Shown in pieces: positions 55,536 through 63,863 of a stretch of 64,000 nucleotides of DNA. Position 1 is the stretch's first letter. Every line of letters starts with the position of its first letter. The position numbers and the translations under genes are program-made. The stretch is from Pseudomonas lurida. GTDB taxonomy: Bacteria; Pseudomonadota; Gammaproteobacteria; Pseudomonadales; Pseudomonadaceae. The notes beneath the pieces were generated by a model. It saw only the letters and a program-made list of their open reading frames with translations. It was not told where the DNA came from and did no database searches. The stretch lies in contig NZ_JAAMRE010000030.1 in assembly GCF_013522705.1 (NCBI RefSeq), positions 1 through 64,000 of the forward strand. The letters are read 5' to 3'.

Positions 55536-56519
55536 ATGACTCTTTCATTGCGTAAATTGGCCCTCGCCGCCGGCTGCATGCTGTTCGCCGGCCAACTGCT
55601 GGCCGCCGACGAGCCCAAGCGTCCGGAATGTATCGCCCCCGCCTCCCCCGGCGGCGGTTTCGACCTGACCTGCAAACTGGCGCAAAGCGCACTGGTCAAC
55701 GAGAAACTGCTGACCAAACCCATGCGCGTGACCTACATGCCCGGCGGCGTTGGCGCGGTGGCCTACAACGCCGTGGTCGCCCAGCGCCCGGCGGATGCCG
55801 GCACCCTGGTGGCCTGGTCCAGCGGCTCGCTGCTGAACCTGGCCCAGGGCAAGTTCGGGCGTTTCGACGAAAGCGCCGTGCGTTGGCTGGCCGCGGTTGG
55901 CACCAGCTACGGGGCCATCGCAGTGAAAAGCGATTCGCCCTACAAGACCCTCGACGACCTGGTTCAAGCCCTGAAGAAAGATCCAGGCAGCGTTGTAATC
56001 GGTTCCGGCGGCACCGTCGGCAGCCAGGACTGGATGCAAACCGCCCTGATCGCCAAGGCCGCCGGGATCAACCCGCGCGAGCTGCGCTATGTGGCCCTTG
56101 AAGGCGGCGGTGAAATCGCCACCGCGCTGCTCGGTGGCCACATTCAGGTGGGCAGTACCGACATCTCCGACTCCATGCCCCACATCCTCAGCGGCGACAT
56201 GCGCCTGCTGGCGGTGTTCTCCGAGCAGCGCCTGGACGAGCCGGAAATGAAAGACATCCCAACCGCCAAGGAGCAAGGCTACGACATCGTGTGGCCAGTG
56301 GTGCGCGGCTTCTACCTCGGGCCTAAAGTCAGCGATGCCGATTACGCCTGGTGGAAAGACGCCTTCGACAAACTGCTGGCGTCCGAAGAGTTCGCCAAGC
56401 TGCGTGACCAGCGCGAGCTGTTCCCGTTCGCCATGACCGGCCCGGAGCTGGACACCTATGTGAAGAAACAGGTGGCTGACTACAAAGTGCTGGCCAAAGA
56501 GTTCGGCCTGATTCAGTAA
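55536..56519 (+). CDS. tctC: Tricarboxylate-binding protein TctC
   Basis: The start at ATG 55536 gives a 327-residue periplasmic protein with signal peptide (MTLSLRKLALAAGCMLFAGQ, cleavage after LLA). The mature N-terminus, ECIAPASPGGGFDLTCKL, and the later YMPGGVGAVAYNAVV and GSGGTVGSQDWMQTALIAKA are the signatures of the tripartite tricarboxylate transporter receptor family. It captures citrate or related acids for TctAB. Upstream frames are not supported. Confidence 0.94.
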   Translation: MTLSLRKLALAAGCMLFAGQLLAADEPKRPECIAPASPGGGFDLTCKLAQSALVNEKLLTKPMRVTYMPGGVGAVAYNAVVAQRPADAGTLVAWSSGSLLNLAQGKFGRFDESAVRWLAAVGTSYGAIAVKSDSPYKTLDDLVQALKKDPGSVVIGSGGTVGSQDWMQTALIAKAAGINPRELRYVALEGGGEIATALLGGHIQVGSTDISDSMPHILSGDMRLLAVFSEQRLDEPEMKDIPTAKEQGYDIVWPVVRGFYLGPKVSDADYAWWKDAFDKLLASEEFAKLRDQRELFPFAMTGPELDTYVKKQVADYKVLAKEFGLIQ

Positions 56520-56578
56520 ACGCCCCTCTGTCGCGCGGCCATGCCTGGCAAACCCCAGGCATGGCCCAGGAGTTCACC

Positions 56579-57037
56579 ATGCTCTTACAACGCATATTCG
56601 CCGCCGCGCTGCTGCTGGCCTGCGCCGGCCTGGCGCTGATGGCCTGGCCGTATCAGGCGTCGTTTTCCTACGAACCCGTAGGGCCTCGCGCCTACCCGTT
56701 GCTGATGCTCGGGCTGATGAGCCTGGCGCTGATCTACATGCTGTTCCGCCCGCAACCAACCAAGCACACCGAAGAAGAACCGGCGCTGGATCGCGAAACC
56801 CTGGTCAAGATCGGTTTCTGCGTGGCGCTGCTGATTGTGTTCGCCGCCACCTTCGAACCATTGGGCTTCATCCTCAGCAGCATGCTGATCGGCATCCCCA
56901 TGGCGCGCCTGTACGGCGGTCGCTGGGTGCCCAGCATCGTGATCGTCACCTTGATGGCCATCGGGCTGTACCTGCTGTTCGATAAAGCCATGGATGTGCC
57001 GCTGCCCCTCGGCCTGCTCGACGTTCTGGAGAACTGA
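56579..57037 (+). CDS. tctB: Small transporter subunit TctB
   Basis: The 152-residue protein starts at ATG 56579, preceded by CAGGAG, and has four predicted transmembrane helices (about 5-20, 40-55, 75-100 and 115-145). It is the small membrane subunit of the tripartite tricarboxylate transporter, poorly conserved in sequence but recognised by its place between tctC and tctA. Its stop is followed after one base by the tctA start. Confidence 0.88.
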   Translation: MLLQRIFAAALLLACAGLALMAWPYQASFSYEPVGPRAYPLLMLGLMSLALIYMLFRPQPTKHTEEEPALDRETLVKIGFCVALLIVFAATFEPLGFILSSMLIGIPMARLYGGRWVPSIVIVTLMAIGLYLLFDKAMDVPLPLGLLDVLEN

Positions 57038-57038
57038 T

Positions 57039-58553
57039 ATGGATACTTTCGGCTACTTGGGCCAGGGCTTCGGCGTGGCGCTGTCTCCTTACAACCTGGT
57101 GACCGCCCTGTGCGGCACCTTGATCGGTACCGTGGTCGGCCTGCTGCCGGGCCTGGGCCCGATCAACGGCGTGGCGCTGTTGATCCCCATCGCCTTCGCC
57201 CTGGGCCTGCCGCCGGAATCGGCGCTGATCCTGCTGGCGGCGGTGTACCTGGGCTGCGAATACGGCGGCCGGATCAGCTCGATCCTGCTCAACATTCCGG
57301 GCGAGGCCTCCACCGTAATGACCACCCTCGATGGCTACCCGATGGCCCGTAAGGGCCTGGCCGGTGTGGCGCTGTCGCTGTCGGCGTGGAGTTCGTTCAT
57401 CGGTGCGTTTATCGCCACCTGTGGCATGGTGCTGTTTGCGCCGTTGCTGGCCAAGTGGGCGATTGCCTTCGGCCCGGCGGAATATTTCGTCCTGATGGTG
57501 TTCGCGATTGTGTGCCTGGGCGGCATGGCCGGCGACAAGCCGTTGAAGACCTTTGTCGCGGCATTGATCGGGCTGTTCCTCTCGGCGGTGGGCATCGACG
57601 CCAACAGCGGCGTGTACCGTTTTACCGGCGATAACATTCACCTCACCGACGGCATCCAGTTCGTCGTGTTGGTGCTGGGCCTGTTCTCCATCAGTGAGAT
57701 CCTGTTGCTGCTGGAAAAAACCCACCGTGGCCAGGAAGCGGTCAAGGCCACCGGACGCATGATGTTCAACGTCAAGGAAGCGGCGTCGGTGTTCGTGGTG
57801 AACATCCGCTGCGGTCTGCTGGGTTTCATCATGGGCGTGTTGCCGGGTGCCGGCGCAACCCTGGCCTCGGCCGTGGCCTACATGACCGAGAAACGCATGG
57901 CCGGCGCCAGCGGCAAGTTCGGCCAGGGCGATATGCGCGGCCTCGCCGCCCCGGAAACCGCAATCGGTGCCTCCGCCTGCGGCGCTCTGGTGCCGATGCT
58001 GACGCTGGGCGTGCCCGGTTCGGGCACCACGGCGGTGATGATCGGCGCACTGTCGCTGTACAACATCACCCCCGGCCCGCTGTTGTTCCAACAGCAACCG
58101 GACATCGTCTGGGGCCTGATCGCCTCGTTGTTTATCGCCAACATCATGCTGGTGATCCTCAACATCCCAATGATCCGTCTCTTCACGCGCATCCTCGCCG
58201 TGCCGAACTGGGCGCTGGTGCCGGTGATTGCGATTATTACCGCGATCGGTGTGTACGCGGTGCATGCCACCACGTTCGACCTGTTCCTGATGGTCGGGAT
58301 CGGCATCTTCGGCTATATCCTGCGCAAGCTGGACTTCCCGCTGTCGCCGGTGCTGCTGGGCTTTATCCTCGGTGGCCTGATGGAGCAGAACCTGCGCCGC
58401 GCGCTGTCGATCTCCAACGGCGCGCTGGAGATTCTGTGGTCGAGCCCGATAACCTTCGGTGTCTGGGTGCTGACGGCGTTTATGCTGGTCTTTCCGCTGA
58501 TCCGCATCTACCGCAAACGCGCCCTGCAGCGTCGCGCCGTGGCCGATGTCTGA
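57039..58553 (+). CDS. tctA: Large transporter subunit TctA
   Basis: The start at ATG 57039 (MDTFGYLGQGFGVALSPYNL) gives 504 residues with about 12 transmembrane helices, the normal TctA size. Conserved blocks are GTVVGLLPGLGPINGVALLI, CEYGGRISSILLNIPGEAST and GVLPGAGATLASAVAY with LGVPGSGTTAVMIGAL. It forms the sodium- or proton-driven translocation pore for tricarboxylates received from TctC. It overlaps the abrB-like gene by 8 bp, so that gene is the last in the operon. Confidence 0.95.
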   Translation: MDTFGYLGQGFGVALSPYNLVTALCGTLIGTVVGLLPGLGPINGVALLIPIAFALGLPPESALILLAAVYLGCEYGGRISSILLNIPGEASTVMTTLDGYPMARKGLAGVALSLSAWSSFIGAFIATCGMVLFAPLLAKWAIAFGPAEYFVLMVFAIVCLGGMAGDKPLKTFVAALIGLFLSAVGIDANSGVYRFTGDNIHLTDGIQFVVLVLGLFSISEILLLLEKTHRGQEAVKATGRMMFNVKEAASVFVVNIRCGLLGFIMGVLPGAGATLASAVAYMTEKRMAGASGKFGQGDMRGLAAPETAIGASACGALVPMLTLGVPGSGTTAVMIGALSLYNITPGPLLFQQQPDIVWGLIASLFIANIMLVILNIPMIRLFTRILAVPNWALVPVIAIITAIGVYAVHATTFDLFLMVGIGIFGYILRKLDFPLSPVLLGFILGGLMEQNLRRALSISNGALEILWSSPITFGVWVLTAFMLVFPLIRIYRKRALQRRAVADV

Positions 58554-59574
58554 GGTCACCTTTAAACAGTGGTGGGGAACACCGCTGGTCGGCCTGGCCG
58601 GCGGTTACCTGGCCAGCCTGATCGGCTGGCCGTTGCCGTACATGGTCGGCTCGTTGCTGGCGATCATTCTGGTGCGCTGCCTCACGCCGTGGCAGTTGGC
58701 GGAGATTCCCGGCGGGCGCAAATGCGGCCAGTGGGTAGTGGGGATCGGCATCGGCCTGCACTTCACCCCGGTGGTGATCGAGCAGGTGATGAGCCACTTC
58801 GGCCTGATCTTCTTCGGCGCGCTGGTCACCAGCCTGTCGAGCGTGGTGGGCGTGTGGCTGATGCGCCGCAGCGGTGAAGACCGCGCCACCGCGTTTTTCT
58901 CCAGCATGCCGGGCGGGTCCGGTGAGATGGTCAACCTCGGCGCACGCAATGGCGCGGTGCTCAGCCGTGTCGCGGCGGGGCAGAGTCTGCGCGTGCTGGC
59001 GGTGGTGCTGTGCGTACCGGCGATCTTCAAGTATTTGCTGGGGGGCGGCGCGCCGCAGTTTCATCCGGCACCGGTGAGTTGGGCGTGGCTGGCGTTGCTG
59101 TTTCCACTCGGGGCTCTGGTGGCCTGGGGTTGGCAGCGCCTGCGTCAGCCAAACCCGTGGTTGTTCGGCCCGTTATTGGTCAGTGCGACCGCCAGCGTTG
59201 TCTGGGATTTGCATATCGGCCTGCCCGACGGCGGCAGCCAGATTGGCCAATGGCTGATCGGCAGCGGCCTGGGCTGCCATTTCAATCGCCAGTTCTTCCG
59301 CCGCGCCCCATCGTTCATGGCCCGCACCTTGATCGGCACCGCCCTGACCATGGTACTGGCGACGCTGGCCGCCGTGGGCCTGAGCGCCCTCACCCACTTG
59401 GACCTGCGCTCGCTGACCCTGGGCATGATGCCCGGAGGCATTGCCGAGATGAGCCTGACGGCGGAGACACTGCAATTATCGGTGCCGTTGGTGACGGCGA
59501 TGCAAGTGATGCGTCTGCTATTTGTGCTGTTTTTGGCCGAACCATTGTTCAGGCGCTGGAACCGCCAACCCTGA
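58546..59574 (+). CDS. AbrB-family membrane protein (ammonia monooxygenase/transporter-like)
   Basis: This 342-residue protein has about 10 transmembrane helices built from a duplicated unit: WPLPYMVGSLLAIILVRC with GQWVVGIGIGLHFTP in the first half, and QIGQWLIGSGLGCHFNRQFF in the second. SSMPGGSGEMVNLGARNG and MMPGGIAEMSLTAETLQL are the paired family signatures. The family is often annotated AbrB or ammonia monooxygenase but is really a transporter-like group of unclear function. It is translationally coupled to tctA, implying a role with carboxylate uptake. Confidence 0.85.
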   Translation: MSEVTFKQWWGTPLVGLAGGYLASLIGWPLPYMVGSLLAIILVRCLTPWQLAEIPGGRKCGQWVVGIGIGLHFTPVVIEQVMSHFGLIFFGALVTSLSSVVGVWLMRRSGEDRATAFFSSMPGGSGEMVNLGARNGAVLSRVAAGQSLRVLAVVLCVPAIFKYLLGGGAPQFHPAPVSWAWLALLFPLGALVAWGWQRLRQPNPWLFGPLLVSATASVVWDLHIGLPDGGSQIGQWLIGSGLGCHFNRQFFRRAPSFMARTLIGTALTMVLATLAAVGLSALTHLDLRSLTLGMMPGGIAEMSLTAETLQLSVPLVTAMQVMRLLFVLFLAEPLFRRWNRQP

Positions 59575-59583
59575 CCGCCAAAA

Positions 59584-59601
59584 GTGGCCCTCCAGGGCCA
59601 C
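59584..59601. terminator. Short stem-loop after the tct operon
   Basis: GTGGCCCT pairs perfectly with AGGGCCAC around a 2-base loop, 10 bases after the AbrB-family gene stop. There is no T run, so it may act as a weak terminator or stabilise the mRNA 3' end. Confidence 0.45.
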
Positions 59602-59691
59602 GACCATTTGTCGGAACTGTCAATTTTCACAGCTAGCCGAACCTACCTTTAGGGCCTTTTATGGAGCGACTCCCCTCTGAGGATTGCAATC

Positions 59692-60630
59692 ATGGCGACC
59701 CCAACCGAAATAACGCTCGAAAACGACGACAATGAAGAGCCCGCCGCGATCGTCAATACGGTTGCCGTCCAGGGGGCCCCCAATCACCTGGTACTCAATG
59801 GGGACGGAACACGCCTGTATGTCGCAAGCTCCACACTCCCCCAAGGCATTAGTGTCATAGACACAGCGACCTTCAGCGTCCTCAGGACAATCACCAATGT
59901 GGGGTCACCCGTTTGGCTGGCCATGCACCCCACTGCCCCACGTCTTTATGCCAGCGATAACAGTCAGGCCAGCGATACGCCAATCACAGTGATAGACACC
60001 TTGACCGATACCGTCAGCGAACAGATCAAGGGGTTTACTACCATCAATGGCATGACGTTGAATTCTACTGGAGCACGCTTGTATGTAGCTGACCATGGCG
60101 CCTCAGAAGTGGTGGTGATCAATACCTCCAGCCACCAGCGCATCGCCGCCACCCAAGTGCGTTACCCTCGAGAGATTACGGTAGCGCCAGGCAACGCCCG
60201 TTCACACCTCGCCTCGGATCTGGACGGATGGACCAGCGTCAACCTGGGGACCAACAGGGTTGTGAGCCAAACCCATACCGTTGCCGGTCAATCTACCTCC
60301 ATTGCTCACGCTCGCTTCAGTGCGCGGGTCTATATCGCCTATAGGGATCGAGGTGAGGTATATATCGGCGACACCACCACCGCACAGGTCAGTAAGATAT
60401 TGGACGGATTGCTAGGCCCCTATCAGGTGGCATTTCATACGATGCTCGAGTTCGCCTACATCACGGAAACCGATGGCGACCGCGTGAGCATACTCGATAC
60501 CCGTACACAAACCGTAACCGGCACGCTCGCGGGCTTCAACAAACCGCGGGGTATCGTCGTGACACGCGACGGCCGAACCGCCTATGTTGCCAATATCGGC
60601 AATGGCACCGTATCGCAAGTCCGCTTGTAG
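59692..60630 (+). CDS. YVTN-type beta-propeller protein
   Basis: This 312-residue protein consists of repeated blades with GDGTRLYVASS, ISVIDTATFSVLRTI, PTAPRLYASDN, ITVIDTLTDTVSEQI, TGARLYVADHG and RDGRTAYVANIGNGTVSQVR. These are the YVTN/NHL-like beta-propeller repeats, about seven of them. There is no signal peptide (it begins MATPTEITLENDDNEEPAAI), so unlike most of the family it is not exported by Sec. Genes for large Ig-like repeat proteins in Pseudomonas often carry similar blades. Its function is unknown. Confidence 0.8.
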   Translation: MATPTEITLENDDNEEPAAIVNTVAVQGAPNHLVLNGDGTRLYVASSTLPQGISVIDTATFSVLRTITNVGSPVWLAMHPTAPRLYASDNSQASDTPITVIDTLTDTVSEQIKGFTTINGMTLNSTGARLYVADHGASEVVVINTSSHQRIAATQVRYPREITVAPGNARSHLASDLDGWTSVNLGTNRVVSQTHTVAGQSTSIAHARFSARVYIAYRDRGEVYIGDTTTAQVSKILDGLLGPYQVAFHTMLEFAYITETDGDRVSILDTRTQTVTGTLAGFNKPRGIVVTRDGRTAYVANIGNGTVSQVRL

Positions 60631-60646
60631 CCTATCTTCGCCCGGC

Positions 60647-61339
60647 TCAGAGTAACGGCAGGCGCCACTCAATCGGCGTCTCGCCGTTCTGCTCGAGAAA
60701 CTTGTTGGCGCGGCTGAAATGCCCGCAGCCGATAAACCCCCGGTACGCCGACAGCGGCGACGGATGCACCGACGTCAACACCAGGTGCTTGGTGGCGTCG
60801 ATCAGCTTCTGCTTGCTCTGCGCATGGGCGCCCCACAACAGGAATACCAGGTGCGGCTGGTGCTCGCTGACCACCTCGATGATCCGATCGGTAAAAAACT
60901 GCCAGCCCTTACCCGCATGGGCATTGGCGTTGGCGCGCTCCACGGTCATGGTGGTGTTGAGCATCAGCACGCCTTGGTCGGCCCAGCTCTGCAGATAACC
61001 GTGGTTGGGGATGTCGATGTTCAGGTCGCGCTTGAGTTCTTTATAGATATTGACCAACGACGGCGGCGCCGGCACGCCCGGTTGCACCGAGAAGCACAGC
61101 CCATGGGCCTGGCCAGGTCCGTGGTAGGGGTCCTGGCCGAGTATCACCACCTTGACCTTGTCCAGGGGCGTCGAATTGAGCGCATTGAATATCAGCGGGC
61201 CGGGCGGGTAGATCTCTTTGCCGGCGGCATGCTCCTGGCGCAGGAATTCGCGCAACTGGGCCATGTAGGGCTTGTCGAACTCGTCGCGCAGGGCGTCTTT
61301 CCAGCTGGGTTCGAGTTTGATGCGGTCGCCGTCGGTCAT
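60647..61339 (-). CDS. ung: Uracil-DNA glycosylase (Ung)
   Basis: This 230-residue family-1 enzyme has the catalytic loop [16 protein letters not shown] (D70) and the DNA-intercalation loop [18 protein letters not shown]. It removes uracil from DNA at the start of base-excision repair. Length and motifs are standard. It is convergent with the beta-propeller gene (16 bp gap) and divergent from the enoyl-CoA hydratase family gene. Confidence 0.97.
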   Translation of the reverse strand: MTDGDRIKLEPSWKDALRDEFDKPYMAQLREFLRQEHAAGKEIYPPGPLIFNALNSTPLDKVKVVILGQDPYHGPGQAHGLCFSVQPGVPAPPSLVNIYKELKRDLNIDIPNHGYLQSWADQGVLMLNTTMTVERANANAHAGKGWQFFTDRIIEVVSEHQPHLVFLLWGAHAQSKQKLIDATKHLVLTSVHPSPLSAYRGFIGCGHFSRANKFLEQNGETPIEWRLPLL

Positions 61340-61477
61340 CGTTGAAGTGTCTTGTAAAAAAAAGAATGAGGCGAACCCTAGGAAAGCCGACTCCGCTTGT
61401 CAATTGATCTGACACACCACCGGCACTTTCCCACCAAAGGATCATACTGATCCTTCACTTTCTCGATTGAGGTCACG

Positions 61478-62590
61478 ATGAATCTGCACTTTGAAGAACT
61501 GACCGGCAGCGGCGGCGCCCGTATCGGCATCGCCAGCCTCGACGCGGAAAAAACGCTCAATGCCCTCTCCCTGCCGATGATTCTGGCCCTTGGCGACCGC
61601 CTGGAAGCCTGGGCCAAAGACCCGCAAATCGTCTGTGTGTTGCTGCGCGGCAATGGCCCCAAAGCGTTCTGCGCCGGTGGCGAAGTACGCAGCCTGGCCC
61701 AGGCGTGCCTTGAGCACCCCGGTGAAGTGCCCGCGCTGGGCGCGCAGTTTTTCGCCGCTGAATATCGCCTCGACTATCGCCTGCACACCTATCCCAAACC
61801 GCTGATCTGTTGGGGCCATGGCTACGTGCTGGGCGGCGGCATGGGCCTGCTGCAAAGCGCGGCGGTGCGTATCGTCACGCCGAGCAGCCGGCTGGCCATG
61901 CCGGAAATCAGCATCGGCCTGTACCCGGATGTAGGCGCCAGTTGGTTCCTGTCGCGCCTGCCGGGCAAACTCGGTGTGTTCCTGGGCCTGACCGGTGCGC
62001 ATATCAATGGGCGTGATGCCCTGGACTTGGGGCTGGCCGACCGTTTTCTGCGCGATGACCAACAAGATCAGTTGGTCGAGGGCCTGTTGCAACTGAATTG
62101 GCAGGAACAGACCGCGATGCAACTCAACAGCCTGCTCAAGGCCCTGGCCCAGGAGGCGCAGGACCAACAGCCCGAAGCACAGTGGCTGCCGCGGCGTGCA
62201 CAGATCGACGCCTGGCTGGACGTGGGCGATGTGCGCTGTGCATGGCGGGCCCTGAGTGCCCTGCGCGAGCATGCCGATCCGCTGTTCAACCGCACCGGCA
62301 AGACGTTGAGCGAAGGATGCCCGCTGACGGCGCATCTGGTGTGGGAACAGATCCAGCGCGCGCGTCATTTGTCCCTGGCTCAGGTGTTCCAGATGGAATA
62401 CACCCTAAGCCTCAATTGCTGCCGCCACCCGGAGTTCGCCGAAGGGGTGCGGGCGCGGTTGATCGACAAGGATCAGACGCCCCATTGGCACTGGCCGGAT
62501 ATCAACACGGTACCCGACGCCGTGGTGCAGGCGCATTTCAGCAAGGCGTGGGAAGGTAGGAATCCTCTGGCAGATCTTTCTGATTACTGA
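61478..62590 (+). CDS. Enoyl-CoA hydratase/isomerase family, 3-hydroxyisobutyryl-CoA hydrolase type
   Basis: This 370-residue crotonase-fold protein includes NGPKAFCAGGEVRSLAQACL (oxyanion hole), HGYVLGGGMGLLQSAAVRIV (second oxyanion hole) and MPEISIGLYPDVGASWFLSR, the last with the E-x-x-I-G-x-x-P-D pattern of 3-hydroxyisobutyryl-CoA hydrolases in valine breakdown. The extra C-terminal 100 residues are also typical of that branch. No valine genes are adjacent. The exact substrate is inferred. Confidence 0.85.
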   Translation: MNLHFEELTGSGGARIGIASLDAEKTLNALSLPMILALGDRLEAWAKDPQIVCVLLRGNGPKAFCAGGEVRSLAQACLEHPGEVPALGAQFFAAEYRLDYRLHTYPKPLICWGHGYVLGGGMGLLQSAAVRIVTPSSRLAMPEISIGLYPDVGASWFLSRLPGKLGVFLGLTGAHINGRDALDLGLADRFLRDDQQDQLVEGLLQLNWQEQTAMQLNSLLKALAQEAQDQQPEAQWLPRRAQIDAWLDVGDVRCAWRALSALREHADPLFNRTGKTLSEGCPLTAHLVWEQIQRARHLSLAQVFQMEYTLSLNCCRHPEFAEGVRARLIDKDQTPHWHWPDINTVPDAVVQAHFSKAWEGRNPLADLSDY

Positions 62591-62593
62591 CAG

Positions 62594-63073
62594 CTATCTT
62601 CGGAGTTGCTTTACGGTAAACGAGCAGTTGTCCGGCTGGCGGTCTTCACAGATGTACACGTCCCGGCCGAAGGGATCCTCGACCAGACGCCAGTGCGATG
62701 TCGCGGTCAGCGAAAAGCTGTAGGGGCCGTTCTTCGCGCTGTAGCGTAATGCGACCGACTGGCCGCGGTTAGTGCTGTAAATGCACTGTTCAAAATACCC
62801 CTCGTCGCGCGAGTCCCCCTCCTTCGGAATAAACACAGCGCCTACGAAACGCTCGACATAACCGTCGTACGGAACGCTGGGGCTGCGCCAGAGGGTCCTT
62901 CCATCAAGCGCCTGGAACCGGTTTTTTTCGTAGCGAACGGTCGATGGGTACGGGCACCCCTGCGCGGCGCTCGTCTGTATGACCGCACAGCTCAACAGCA
63001 GAAGTAGACAGGACATGGATCTGGTCAAAGGACGCCCCCAAAAGGCACTCACTATCCTGTGAGTGAAGGACAT
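62594..63073 (-). CDS. Secreted protein, DUF3757-like
   Basis: From ATG 63073 the product is 159 residues; a second ATG at 63016 gives a tighter signal peptide (MSCLLLLLSCAVIQTSAAQG) and may be the true start. Cleavage near SAA-QG leaves a mature protein beginning GCPYPSTVRYEKNRFQALDG with Cys residues that can pair (CPYP, QCIYS, YICEDR, DNCSF). This matches the small exported DUF3757 proteins I know from Pseudomonas. Function unknown. Confidence 0.65.
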   Translation of the reverse strand: MSFTHRIVSAFWGRPLTRSMSCLLLLLSCAVIQTSAAQGCPYPSTVRYEKNRFQALDGRTLWRSPSVPYDGYVERFVGAVFIPKEGDSRDEGYFEQCIYSTNRGQSVALRYSAKNGPYSFSLTATSHWRLVEDPFGRDVYICEDRQPDNCSFTVKQLRR

Positions 63074-63124
63074 CCTGGGCAAAAAAGAAACCTGTTATAA
63101 ATGACAGTCCCGATAAACGGTTGC

Positions 63125-63151
63125 AAAAAAAGCGGCGCTCTATGCGCCGCT
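63125..63151 (-). terminator. Rho-independent terminator after the lipoprotein gene
   Basis: On the minus strand AGCGGCG pairs with CGCCGCT around CATAGAG and is followed by seven T residues. It lies 16 bases after the stop of the lipoprotein gene at 63167. Confidence 0.85.
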
Positions 63152-63166
63152 GCTCATTCAGGACCT

Positions 63167-63547
63167 TCAGCGGTGACCGCCGCGGCCTTGTCCATGATCA
63201 CCTCGATGGCCGCGGTCGCCCCGGTCATAGCCACCATGCCCTCCACGGTCGCCCCAACCGGGGTTTGGATAAGGCCGGTAGCCGGCGCGCGGGCCCGCAG
63301 GGTAATAGCGTGGTGCCGGCTGGTAGTAACGCGGGGCGGAGTAATAGCGCGGCGCAGGCGTGTAATAACGCGGTGCCGGGTAGTAGTCGCGTCGGTATTG
63401 ATACACCGAACCGCCACCGTAGTAGTACGCCGGTGCAGGTGAGGTGTAGACCTCGGAACGGTAATAGCTCTGGCCTCCATCGTAATAAGGCACGCAAGCG
63501 GTAAGGGTCAGACCGAGTAAAGCGCTGAGCAGCATTCGTCGATACAT
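63167..63547 (-). CDS. Tyr/Pro-rich lipoprotein (126 aa)
   Basis: The product begins MYRRMLLSALLGLTLTACVP with lipobox LTAC (Cys18), so it is an exported lipoprotein. The mature part is low complexity: repeated PAPRYY/PAPAYYY units (about 38-85) followed by a Gly-His-Arg-Asp-rich tail (GGHGGYDRGDRGHRGDHGQG). No globular domain is visible. Such proteins may bind the cell wall, metals or other surface partners; nothing certain can be said. The start has an AGGAGG site. Confidence 0.72.
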   Translation of the reverse strand: MYRRMLLSALLGLTLTACVPYYDGGQSYYRSEVYTSPAPAYYYGGGSVYQYRRDYYPAPRYYTPAPRYYSAPRYYQPAPRYYPAGPRAGYRPYPNPGWGDRGGHGGYDRGDRGHRGDHGQGRGGHR

Positions 63548-63863
63548 GGCGGCCTCCTGGACCGCGAGGGAGCACCTTCAGCGACGCTGAAGGGCGGCAT
63601 TCAGCTTTCACCGAATGACGAAATATCTGACATCAAAAACGGAATCTGGTGCGTTCCGGCAACACATTGATACATCTATGTCGACCGGCGGCAAGGCCGC
63701 CGAAGCCACGTCGCCAGCGGCTCCCACGGCGGCTTCAGCTTTAACGTTTCAGTTAATTTTGAAACACCGAAACTCTTCGGCTTACGATGATGTCATTATG
63801 ATGTCGCGCAACGCCAGGGAGGCTCTAGCGTGCATCCTTCGCTAACATCCCCGGATTCGAGCC
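63548..63863. other. Intergenic region upstream of chemoreceptor gene
   Basis: No supported gene is seen. The 76-codon plus-strand frame at 63615 has low-complexity Ala-rich translation and no ribosome binding site. The region should carry the promoters of the divergent lipoprotein and chemoreceptor genes; I could not identify them confidently. Confidence 0.5.

Noticed and set aside
56946-58559. 537-codon minus-strand frame antisense to tctA
   Set aside because: Gln/His/Arg-rich shadow of a GC-rich gene; no recognisable family, and tctA is unmistakable.
63615-63845. 76-codon plus-strand frame before the chemoreceptor gene
   Set aside because: No RBS and Ala/Ser-rich low complexity; likely non-coding promoter region.
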